Assembly (NCBI GenBank): GCA_000226015.1 | Contig: JH153611.1 | Span: 243,314-271,703 of the forward strand | Source: Mnemiopsis leidyi | Taxonomy: Eukaryota; Ctenophora; Tentaculata; Lobata; Bolinopsidae | DNA: 28,390 nucleotides | Direction of reading: 5' to 3' | Part shown: positions 12,201 to 21,900 of the stretch, in pieces | Numbering within the stretch: position 1 is the stretch's first letter | Layout: each line of letters starts with the position of its first letter | Notes under the pieces: model-generated | The model's database searches: none | The model's input: the letters and a program-made list of their open reading frames with translations, nothing else | What the model was told of the DNA's origin: nothing | Made by a program: the position numbers and the translations under genes

Positions 12201-15200
12201 CAAATTAAATCTCTGATTTCCCCAGAATAAGTCACGTAAACTTACACAAATTAAATCTCTGATTTCCCCAGAGTTAGTTACTTAAAACTACACAAATTTA
12301 ACCTCTTATTTCCCCAGAGTTAGTCACGTAAAACCACACAAATTAAATCCCCGATTTCCCCAGAGTTAGTTACGTAAAACTACACAAACTAAATCTCTGA
12401 TTTCCCCAGAGTTAGTTACGTAAAACCACACAAATTAAATCTCTGATTTCCCCAGAGTTAGTTACGTAAAACTACACAAATTCTCAAATTAAATCTCTGA
12501 TTTCCCCAGAGTTAGTAACGTAAAACCACACAAATTAAATCTCTGATTTCCTCAGAGTAAGTTATGACGGTGACGGCTTCTGTTTCCAAACAAAGTGTCC
12601 GGACGGAGTTGACGAGAAGTTCTGTAGGTCCGTACAAAACTGGATGATAAGGACAGACAGTCCCCAGTACACCAACAGATACTGTCTACCTGACGAGGTT
12701 CCCACTGATTCTAGAGCACCTGGTATGATCACTTTCGCTTTAAGTTTCACTTTCGCTTTAGTTTCATGTGACTTTTGCTTTTTTTAATTTTTCTTTTCAA
12801 ATTTTAAATAGAATTCAGAAAAAAGGAAGACTCGCTGTTGTTAAACATATTCTCATAATGTCATTATTGCCACCAATAACAAGCCCCTCCCTCCGACAGC
12901 TCAGGAGTGTCGACACAAGAAACAACACAACACCTGGATCAACTACCAGGGAACTAAAAGTGTGTCTGTGTCCGGATGTCCGTGTCTAGCTTGGTCCGAC
13001 CAGAGTGAACACCAACACCACTTTTACCCTGAGGTTAGTCACAGCTAACCACGTGACTACTTTTATCCAATCACACGCTCTCAATTATGGATTACCTGAT
13101 TGTTTTGTAACTTATCTTTCACGTTGAGTAAAGTGGCCTCACCTCGCCTTTACCGACAGGTTTATCCCCACTCTGAGCTTGAATCTAACTACTGTAGAAA
13201 TCCGGACATGTCCGATTCCGGACCTTGGTGTCTCACCGGTAGTGGTTGTGGAACTGACGGATTTGACTCCTGTGGTATTCCCGTTTGTGGTGAGTACTCA
13301 GAGAGATGATATTGTGAAATGTTTTATGTGACGTCACAGGTGGTGCATCGTGACGTCATAGCACATATTCATGCCGTAGCGAGTACCTTCATTTTTATTT
13401 GCCTTATAATGATAACGGCGGGTCTGGTTGAAAGTTTCACTTCTAGTTCCAAATTCAGTCTGATGTGTTTCACGTCGAGTTTATTGTTGTCATGGTGACT
13501 GCCTCATTAAACGTGCCCCGTGTTTCAGCTCCAGCAGTTTCGTTCAGCCAACACTCTGCCATGAGGTACACACTTAGACGAACTAAGGACACTGTAACAG
13601 ACAAACTGTCTATGACTATTAAACCAGACACTCTTAACGCAAGGTTAGATTTAATGATTTAATTTAGTTTTGTTATATTTGAACTTAATTTATGATCTAG
13701 CCAGATTTTTATATTTTTCATATTAGTTTTATTTCATTCTAGTCCCTACACGTGTTGCTCAGTGCTCTATTAATTTACTTGTCTAGAAGGCTGACTCCCT
13801 TTAAGTAAAGTACTGATTAAAATATGTTTAGTTTGGCATCATACTGTCACTTGGTCAGCACTTTTTCATTCCTAGGTTGTTACGAATCGAGGGAGGACAA
13901 TTGGGGGATAACCCAGATTTGGCAAACTTTTGGGATATTTCTCTGGTAAGTTGAACTGATAATTCACTGATTTGGTTTTGAGGTATATTTGTTCTGTGAA
14001 AATTATCCATATCCGTACGTTCAATACATTTGATGTACGGAGAGGAGGTCGATTATATGGGGAAGGCATTCTATTGAAATCAAATCAACCTATAAACCAA
14101 AATCTCAGGTGGAAGGTGCAGTGAAAGTGGTGATGTCTCTGACTCATGGTGATACAATAACCGTCTACGAGAAAATAAGTGAGCAGGTCCTCCCGGTCGG
14201 GACCAGCTCGACTGTCCAGATCTTGAGGAAGAACCACAAAGTTTTGTTGATGATTAACGGGGTTGAAACTACCGATAAGATTGGTGTTAATTTTACTGAA
14301 AGTAAGTTTTGTGAGATCTTGATCTTCTTGAAATTTATAGATGGGTAGGAGTAATCATTTTTGCATTTTTGTTTGTCTGCTGCCCTGCTGAAAATTTTGA
14401 AAAATAAACGAAATATCAGATAATATTTATACTTAAGTAAGACACGCTGACAAATACGTAACTCGATACATTTTCAGTACCCGACAATGTTATCTTCTTC
14501 AACCCACGCGAGTACATACTGGGACACTATTTGAACGGGGAAACCTTCCAGGGCTGCCTGGCAGGTGGGTTATTAATTAGTTTAGTTTTATTAGTTAATT
14601 TGATAACTAGGGAGGGTTTGCAATTACTTAATTCATTGATTTGTAATTTATTTATAACTAGTTTACTATCTAGGAAGGTTGGTTACTTGGTTAATCATTA
14701 ATTAGTTATCTAGGGAGGGTGGGCAATAAATTTGTTGCTTAATTAGTTAACTATTGATTTGTGGCCGCTTGGTTATTGGCATTATTTAAATAATTTATTG
14801 CCATATTTTTTGCTGTATTTTTGCTAATATCATCGTCAATCTAACAATTTTCCATGGAACTCAAAATAATCACCATATTCAAATCCATCTCGATCTCTCA
14901 TCCCATCAATTGAGCGATAAGATCCAGAGTTATAATATCATTAGTAACAGTCCACCTCCTGCAGATGTTGTCTTCAACCGAGACGACTTGTTTGCTGTTG
15001 CAACAGGAACTCTACCGGGACGTGGAGAAATGATCATGGAAGGTGGGCCAATGTTTTCAAATACTTCAACTGTTTCATGTTCCATTACAACCCACATTTA
15101 ATAGCTTCGCAATTGTATTTTTTGTCTTGTAGAAACTTGAACGAAGACTAAGATAAAAAGATATTTATTGATCCTAATAATCATGCCAATATGTTGACAG

Positions 15201-16260
15201 ATCGAATTTTTATTTTAATCACCTTTATAGAAATAAGTGACGACGGGTGTCAGGCAGTTTTACCGTTCGAATGGGGAGACATAGATATCGTTACTACACC
15301 AGCCCCGACCACCAAACAAGTCACCACCCCTGCTTTATCGACTGTGAGTGAACGGGTCACATACTTCTCATTCTTTTTAAAATAATTCACATATTTCTGT
15401 TTCGGTAAACGTGTTTTTAACGGACATTGCATTCGTCCAAGAGATATTTGTTTCCAAATTCCACAAAGTTATTGGAAATATATCCTCAATTTGTCCACGT
15501 CCTAAAGCATTGCTTCAATTATAAAGCAGTTCCTATTCGTCATTTGTTCACTGTAACTCATTGATGAATAAATATTTGAATTTTGAAATAAAAAGTCAGT
15601 TTATTTGTAGATCATTGCTAATTCTTAATATTTAAAAGCCATTTTAAGTAACTTATAACTAAAGCGTATTTAATAGATTATGGGTTGGTTCTTTCTTGCG
15701 TAATACTTACTTTACTTTAATGCTTACAAGTATATAATTCTTCTTTACTCACACGAAATTTTACAGGCTCCAATTGTTAACAAGACAAAGAGTAATCTAC
15801 CCTACATAATTATCGGAGTTGTGATCTTGGTAATCCTGATAGTTCTCCTTATCGGGTGTATCCTCTTTAAACGTCATAACAGAGACAAAGGGGTAAGTGT
15901 CTCTTTCAAAACACAAGGATATTCCGTAATCCGTACCCCTCAACAACTTATATTTGCACGAATTTTTTGGGGACACTACTTACACAGTTAAGACCTGGCT
16001 TACGTGACTTTCAAAGACTGAAACATCAATAAATTTTCCCGGAAGATTAGAACCATCTGTATTTATACTACAACCAAGGATTAACTTATAACCTTGACTA
16101 TAACAACATTTACCAGGTATACAAAGTTGACGAAGCTATCACAACAAAGTGGGACTGGAAGAAGGGAATACTTCCTGTATTGACGGAAACTAAGAAACAG
16201 CCTGGAAGTTACGATCAGGTCGCTACCAACCCTGATGAATCTCCAGAGGTGTTCGCTTGA
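6256..16260 (+). CDS. Type I membrane receptor: PGRP-CCP-PGRP-kringle-laminin G-TM (20 exons)
   Basis: Hand-spliced exons are 6256-6401, 6620-6806, 7004-7117, 9029-9176, 9504-9630, 9978-10063, 10410-10557, 10735-10855, 11069-11193, 12556-12722, 12900-13033, 13160-13289, 13529-13643, 13876-13945, 14109-14301, 14478-14564, 14965-15042, 15231-15343, 15767-15892 and 16117-16260. Every junction is GT..AG and phase-consistent, giving 852 residues. Layout: signal peptide 1-16; PGRP-like 18-198 (WGA start, C-TTREAC pair, FNFYV, VYEGVGW, VGVAYLGDW, CPGG); CCP/sushi 210-268; second PGRP-like 275-432 (CNFYV, VYEGRGW, CPDG); kringle 460-544 (NYCRNPD, PWCLT, CGIPVC); laminin-G-like about 550-735 with Cys697/Cys732; Thr/Pro stalk 745-763; helix about 776-797; tail 798-852 with a YDQV motif. 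Amidase zinc ligands are mostly absent: Tyr is Phe or Cys, the GHR histidine is gone, though CP cysteines remain. A binding receptor is inferred. The least certain points are the exon 1 donor and the exon 2 acceptor (an alternative acceptor lies near 6554). Confidence 0.85.
7288..8109 (-). pseudogene. PIM-like Ser/Thr kinase copy, intronless, two frameshifts
   Basis: Reading the minus strand from 8109 gives an almost complete kinase domain in three frames. The N-lobe has a glycine loop LGEGGYGSVY. After a break near 7995 comes VKIL (the VAIK lysine), then LSHPNIVRLIDVY; after a second break near 7845 comes QDLFSFI, HRDIKDENIL, LIDFGSA, PPEYY, a C-lobe and a stop after HPWLKI. The DENIL, LIDFGS and PPE strings and the overall length (about 270 residues) are typical of the PIM family. 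Catalytic Lys, HRD and DFG remain, so decay is recent or the breaks are assembly errors. No introns and no poly-A tail are visible. It lies wholly inside intron 3 of the receptor gene, antisense to it. A retrocopy is likely but unproven. Confidence 0.75.
8502..8951 (-). pseudogene. Rhodopsin-type GPCR fragment (TM5-TM7)
   Basis: The minus-strand frame encodes a TM5-like segment (LAAPTVLIGVVYLMML), a basic loop (RKKIPASK), TM6 (LFVLSAAIIFTSLITTLPEL) and TM7 ending in the class A signature NPIIY, then a basic C-terminal tail and a stop at 8502. No TM1-TM4 can be found upstream on that strand and the frame opens without an ATG. A possible splice acceptor (AAGTAG before CTTCC) lies about 10 bases inside it, so it could be the last exon of a gene whose other exons are not visible. 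I favour a truncated copy. It shares intron 3 of the receptor gene with the kinase copy and has the same antisense orientation. Confidence 0.6.
8994..9061 (+). repeat. 16-bp direct repeat straddling an exon acceptor
   Basis: TATAAACATGGAGTCA occurs at 8994-9009, inside intron 3, and again at 9046-9061, inside exon 4 of the receptor. The intronic copy is preceded by its own AG (GACTAACAG, ending near 8988). Reading through it soon meets a stop codon, so the downstream acceptor at 9029 is the one used in my model. Confidence 0.8.
10060..10240 (+). repeat. About 20-bp minisatellite at the start of receptor intron 6
   Basis: The unit is close to GTTTGTACGTGTTTCAGTTC and recurs about nine times with variants (GTGCGTG, GCTTTAG). 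It starts at the exon 6 donor itself: the exon ends in CCGTTTGTGTCG and the intron begins GTACGTGCTTCAG. Many units therefore repeat a donor-like GTACGTG and an acceptor-like TTTCAG. Short open frames over it are repeat artefacts. Confidence 0.85.
11625..12560 (+). repeat. 46-47 bp minisatellite filling receptor intron 9, about 20 units
   Basis: The array runs up to the exon 10 acceptor. A typical unit contains CTCTGATTTCCCCAG then AGTTAGTTACGTAAAACTA and CACAAATTAAAT. Each unit keeps a pyrimidine tract plus CAG followed by AGTTAGTTA, which closely matches the true junction TTTCCTCAG / AGTAAGTTATGA at 12555/12556. Variant units (AATAAGTCACG, TTACTTAAA, TTTAACCTCT) recur in the same order about 371 bp apart (11810 onward and 12181 onward), indicating a higher-order repeat of eight units. 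Twelve units contain the exact palindrome TTACGTAA. Confidence 0.95.
11800..11809. other. Assembly gap (10 N) inside the minisatellite
   Basis: Ten Ns interrupt the fourth unit of the 46-bp array. Ten Ns is probably a placeholder, so the real copy number of the array is unknown. Confidence 0.95.
14565..14770 (+). repeat. Degenerate AT-rich repeats in receptor intron 16
   Basis: About three diverged copies of a roughly 60-70 bp element are visible, each with a CTAGG(G)AGGGT-type core (near 14609, 14671 and 14712) and flanking TTAATTAGTTA or ATTGATTTGT strings. They lie just after the exon 16 donor. Confidence 0.5.
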
Positions 16261-18319
16261 TAAAAGCAACATGTTCCCTCCTATTCAAACACAAGGAAAT
16301 TTATTATCCTACATCTTATTCCCTCGCTCGCCAGATGATTCGTTGAAGGTTCATAATCAAAGAAAGCTCAGAAAACATGTGTCAGACGAAAGAAGGCATG
16401 TTTCAGATGAACTTGTTGACAGGACATATTGTTGAGAACACTTGGTCAACATGGGTTAATATTAGTCCGGCCCCATATGCTGCAAATACAGATCATGTTA
16501 CCGTCAGAATCGTTGAACAGAATCGTTGGAACAGTGTTGACGATAACGGAAATGTTGGTTGTTTGCTGCTTTTTTATGATGAAGTGGTGGGCATCGATAC
16601 TAAATACTGTCTTGTCGTTGCCTTTATCATAAATCCAGTTGTTACATTACTGACGGCAAAATGGCAAAGTATTAAGTAAGTTCTTTTACCACGACATTAT
16701 GATATGACAAAGATTATCAACCAATCTTTATAAGGGTTAGAAAGACGATTTATATGTCTCATACTATCTCAATTTCTCATACTGCTTATGGTCAACTGCT
16801 CACTCCACGAAGAACGATATAGAATGTAACTGATCTGCGGTAGCGAGCAAAAGTACACACAAACAGGGGCCTAGGTTATTAACCTTGTGTCAACACAAGT
16901 TGAACCTTCTTTCTTTACAATGTAAAGTGTAATTTGTTTTATTTATGATTTTATACAATTATACATTTGCAGATAATGTTTATTGACGGGTATTCAATAG
17001 ACAAATCTAGACGCAGCTGAGGACGTCTGATCGCTTAAACAAATTTGTCTAAATAGCAGGTTACGCTGCGGTAGCCCATTATTTTATAGATCGTCAAAGA
17101 TTTGTTTATCGATATGATATGATTATGATATCATTCGCAGTTTCGGCAGATTTCGCGTGTCAGTAAAATTTATGGAGCTTTGATTCTTAATTTATTTATA
17201 CCAGAACGTTTTTATTGATACCTTGATACATGGTATACAGGGGGTCCCCCCAATACTGGGTATGATATGTTTTCTTTTGAATACAGTGCAAAACTTACCA
17301 TTCAAATGCGGAATAATGAGGATAAGAACTTTAGAAATTACACTCAATGATGAAGTTGATATTGATTGATGGGTTCAGGAGTTGAATGTTCATTTAACGA
17401 CCGTTTAAGGGTGTTTTTACACAGTGGTGGTATAGCAAGAGGACGACCACCCACTTTGTCAACCCCCTACAACAAAACGTCCATTTTACGTAGGCTTTCT
17501 GTGCCAAACATCGTATACTAGGTTTAACTGTCGCCGTATTTGGTGTCTCAATCGTTTTGTCAGACCAATAAGCTGCGAACGATTTTTTGTCAGTGCTTTT
17601 GTGGTAAGTAACAAGCAAGCGAATTTACGTGTGGTGTATTATGTAGGTTTTACCATTTAAGTATTTACGTAACGTTCTGTGAAACGTGGTGACGAAGTTT
17701 TTTCGTTTGATTTTTACTGGGTTACGATCTAACTCTTCTTTAATTTACTACACCTGCAGCACTTATAGTCGGTATATATCCGCTTAAAGATTTCATTCAA
17801 TATCAAAAAATGATATTGACCACTATTGCTAATATTGTCAGTGTGTGTCACACAAAATTGAGGCCCCGGCATTCATTAAGTCTTATCCATGAGTTATGCA
17901 ATTTTATTTTTCGAACATGATTATCGTTTACCGATTTTTATCTGATTATGATTAACTCGGTATGAATATGATCTGTACTTTATCCGGCTTAGATGTCACG
18001 GGAATAGCTATTTTGATTCACAAAAAGGCCTTCAGCGTGCGTTCTTGTGCGACGTCGTACTCCCACAGAATTACAGATGATAATGTTGTAAATTTGAAAT
18101 TTGATATTGGTTCTCTTATATTGTTTATTATTGATATTGGTTAATGATAAATAAATCAGTTTAACTTCTTCTTAACCTGCTAACTGTAAAAAGTATAAAC
18201 AGATCAGTCGGATTTTATATATATAGTAGGTGGATACCCTTCTGTAATTGTGCCGTCACGGTCTTCAAGTTTAAGTTTAACGCGCTTATATGCATTTCCC
18301 TCCGTCCTCCCTTGATCAT

Positions 18320-18494
18320 CGTCCTCCTTCCGCCGTCCTCCCCCTCACTCATCCCTCTCTTCTCACTCCCCTCCTTCCTCCTCCCTCTCTTCTCACTCCC
18401 CCTCCTTCCTCCTCCCCCTCCTTCCTCCTCCCCCTCTCTCCTCACTCCCCCTCCTTCCTCCTCCCTCTCTTCTCACTCCCCCTCCTTCCTCCTC
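18320..18494 (+). repeat. Pyrimidine-only strand minisatellite (CT-rich)
   Basis: Variants of CTCCTTCCTCCTCCC and TCTCTTCTCACTCCC alternate with a period near 30 bp. Almost all plus-strand bases are C or T over about 150 bp, apart from the A of each CACT. Such homopurine/homopyrimidine tracts can adopt triplex (H-DNA) structures. The open frames here, on both strands, are compositional artefacts. Confidence 0.85.
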
Positions 18495-18600
18495 GGGCGT
18501 TCACCGTCATTTGTCCCACCTAAGTCCCCTTCTCCCTCATCCGACCCTTTGTAAATGTTAATGTTATTCTGTCTCTTGGTGATGGTCTCTTTAATTTTAA

Positions 18601-18768
18601 ATAAGGATCGGAGATCACCCCGTTCTTTGCCAAGTTGCACGCGAAAGGGGGACCTCCTTCTTTGTTGCTCTGAACGGAGGGGACGGTAGAGAGAGCCACG
18701 AAGCGCTCGGTAAGAAGGAATTTATGCGCTTATACCCAACTCTCGCTGCTGAATTGAACGAGAGTTGA
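18601..18768 (+). other. Short open frame resembling the farnesyl diphosphate synthase N-terminus
   Basis: A 55-codon frame between two stops ends in KKEFMRLYPTLAAELNES. This resembles the N-terminal helix of farnesyl diphosphate synthases, where the known pattern is roughly F-x-x-hydrophobic-F/Y-P-x-L-x-x-E-L. No good donor follows, no later FPPS exons (such as the DDxxD motifs) are visible, and no obvious start codon precedes it. It could be a relic exon or chance. Confidence 0.2.
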
Positions 18769-18925
18769 TCGTTAGAAAGTTAAAGGGATAACATTTTTCT
18801 GTTAACTGGTGTGGACAATTGTATTTGTAATGTTGTCGCGGTGATACACGACTCTCGCAGCTCAAAGCTGTTATGCTATTGTAAAACTAGTGGGGCACCA
18901 AGGAAGGGGAGATAAACGTTAAGAG

Positions 18926-21900
18926 ATGAGTGCTTTTGGGAGAACAAAATACGAGAACCTTCAACCTCGGTAAGGGAGTTGAGGTTTGAGGTTTGACTAG
19001 CTGAAGCTACGCGTTTGTGATTGTCCCCGCAATATCCGCATACGTATTTTGTTTAACTTGAAGTCCGGGAGTTTTTTAGTATTCGCAGTAGAAAATTTGT
19101 TGGTTTTGCACTGAGTAAGACTAAGATTAATAGCGAATCTGGTGAAGCTTCCTTACGAAGTTCCTACAGATAAGTGCTCATTAACTTGAAGTTGATCTGC
19201 AGGGCCGGGTACGTCGCGTTTCACGTTCATAATGTAACTGTATAACTATAAGTAATGGGTAGACACAACATGCATGGAATTGCTTGTTTGCCGGGAGAAA
19301 TTTCAGTTCAATTTGAAAAATGTTAAGCTATCATAAGGTTTAATTTTCAAGCAGTTGGTACTTCGAGTTCGAGTTCGTTGTTGGGGTTTGGGGAGTCAAA
19401 TTGTCACGGGTCAAATTGTCATGCATCAAATTCAAAGTCTGACAATACAAAGGAGACCTGATGAGTGATGGAGAGTGCTCTATGTCCGGCGGAACAGAGA
19501 TAAGAAGGAGACTGCTTAGTTAGATATCGAGAGAGAAGATGACCATCATTGTCTCCTAACGAATAGGTATAACTATAAGTTTATGACCGCGACCGCCAAT
19601 CACTATAATAGGTACTGTGAGACAGTGACACAGATTTTGTTCCTGTCTTAATGTCTGATTAACTGCTTTTTTGTACCTCTCTTTACTACGCAGATTTAAG
19701 ACCCTCAATATTTCATCGAAAAACAGCGTACTAAAAGCGGGAGTGGTAATACTCTATTATCTATTTTTGAATTTGAATATCTCAATTGCAATCTAAAATC
19801 TGACCCACTCACTGTTCGGCTGATCACTTATGCCCATATAGGCTTACACCCTATTTCAAAACGTAAAAGAGTATATTTAAGCGTTTAACAACCAGGTAGT
19901 TGAAGGTCACCACCCATCATGATTTCAAGATCCCCCATACCATATATGGTGTCATGGTTTCATCTGCGTCGTCAAACTCAAAGTCAAGTATATTTTTCCA
20001 TTATAACAATTGGGGTGGATACCTTATAAGGTATTTCAGCGAAGTCCGATTCGTCATCAACTACTGACTATAAAACGCCTCACACCCGCCGAAGGGTGTA
20101 GCTTAATTTTCCATTCACTATGAGAATTTGTTTGTTGTAGTCAGATGCAGTTTAAGTTGCAGGCTGTCCAATTTTAATCTTGCTTTATTCCCCAGACCCC
20201 CAGTTGACACTTCTCTTTAATTAGTGGTTACTCAGAGTCAGATCAATACTTACTCTTAGTCTAAAGAGTCTTAACTCGATATACAAATACGAGAATTTGA
20301 TTTGGTCGAATAATACTCAACATATACCTAGTTATTCGGGTTACCTAGATTATACCGCAACCTTAATTATACCTTTCAACTTAGTTACTCTGGTGAGTTC
20401 GGTTGCCTTGGTCACCCTAGACAAAAGGTTTAGCGGACGTGACCAACTGATCCTAACTTAATATCTAATCGACCAATCGTCATTGCTTACGTGCACCAAA
20501 GGGTCCACCTTCATTTCAAAGTGATGATGTGACTGAGTTGAATGAACTTGAGAACAAAATCATGTTGGAGAGGATCAGGTAAGCTTAGTCAGCATCCATG
20601 CAATGTCACAAACCCTCTGGGGCATTGCTGCACCCATTCTCCAAGCAGTCCAAGCTTACAGTAATGATATAACAAGAAACAAACAAACACAGACACGCCT
20701 TGGTCACCCTAGTTTAACTTCTATATCATTGAACTACCTTTATTACCTTGGTTTTTATAGTAAAAATTAGTAAAAATGCCCTGTCTTCAAATAAACAACG
20801 ACGATACCCCGGTTATCTTTAAATTACAATACTCTTCTTCTTCTTCTTCTTGCTTCCCTTAATTACCCTGACCTTGTTTTTTGGTTACTTTGGTCACCTA
20901 CCTCGATACCTTGACAGCCTTGGTTGGCCATGGTTACACTTTCGGTAAACTTTCCTTAAGTACTGACTATTGTATTTTACCCAAGCTAAAATACAACTTC
21001 TTTATTGAATTTCAACAGCTTCACTCTTTTCCACACTCACTCTATTCCACAAGCAGATATCATGGTAGTATCCGCCAAATCAAGTGAGCTGATACAACTG
21101 CTGAATGAGAACCAAGTTTTTACCGATTCCGATCAAGAAAACATATTTCTTATGCTACCCTCTATCTCATCTCTTCTTTCTGATATAGAGCTCGAGGTTG
21201 GTGTAAAAATTCGATAATAAAATGCCAACGTTATACATTTATTCAGCACAATAGGTTATTTCGAATCTCATTCCCTTTTGGCAACTGTTATCCTAGAAGC
21301 ACTCATACTTGTCTACAACAACGCTTATGCAGTTACAACTTTTTCAGGGAACAGACTTGTTTGCCGGCGAAGGTTATACAGAAGAACACAAAAAAGGGGA
21401 AGAGGAGAAACTCAAAGAGGATCAGCAACCTCAAGCTTCTCAAAAATCCGAGCACGTTAGGGTACGGAATCAAAATTGTGTTCAGGCCAGGCGCGAGTCA
21501 ATATAGGGATTATGATAGGTGGACCAATTTCAATTTTTGGCGGCGGATTGGATTTGAGTCGCAAAGTTTTGAATGAGTTTGGTGTTACAGTAACGCTGAT
21601 CATGTAGATTTTTGACGTCTAATTATGAACGTCCCCTTTCTATTTCAACAACACAGGAGCGGTTACAAGAATGCATGCGGGAGTTTGAGATAAGCAGGTC
21701 CTCTGCTGATGGGTCTGACGATTGGCCGGCATCGAGTGGAGTTTTCTCGGACTGCAATCCTGAGATGTTCCGAACTGTCTTCCCTTATTCTGGGGATGTT
21801 CTGTACGCTCAACTGTACCCTGGTCAGTTTGTTACCGTGGTCCCCATATAGTTAACTTGATAATACTAATTACCGTAGTTACCTTGGTTACCTTGGTTAT

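Larger units (their letters stand above)
16261..18925. other. Intergenic stretch, no firm gene
   Basis: This follows the receptor stop codon and should include its 3' UTR. I see no AATAAA close behind the stop; the nearest clear one on plus is at 18150-18155, which would imply a very long UTR. A 100-codon open frame (16377-16679) shows no family motif. The stretch also holds the pyrimidine minisatellite and the short FPPS-like frame listed separately. Confidence 0.5.

Noticed and set aside
11625..12560. CRISPR-like appearance of the 46-bp array
   Set aside because: There are no unique spacers: the whole unit repeats, the context is an animal intron, and no cas genes are present.
16377..16679. 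100-codon frame behind the receptor stop codon
   Set aside because: It overlaps another open frame, has no recognisable motif and no splice context; it is probably receptor 3' UTR or intergenic.
18215..18554. Arg/Glu/Gly-rich minus frame and Ser/Pro/Leu-rich plus frames
   Set aside because: They are compositional artefacts of the CT-rich minisatellite.
20522..20578. Idea that 18926-18969 plus 20522-20578 encode a Bet1-like SNARE N-terminus
   Set aside because: The charged ELENK helix is vaguely similar, but no SNARE motif or membrane anchor follows, and both pieces join in phase to the ETS gene exon at 21019.
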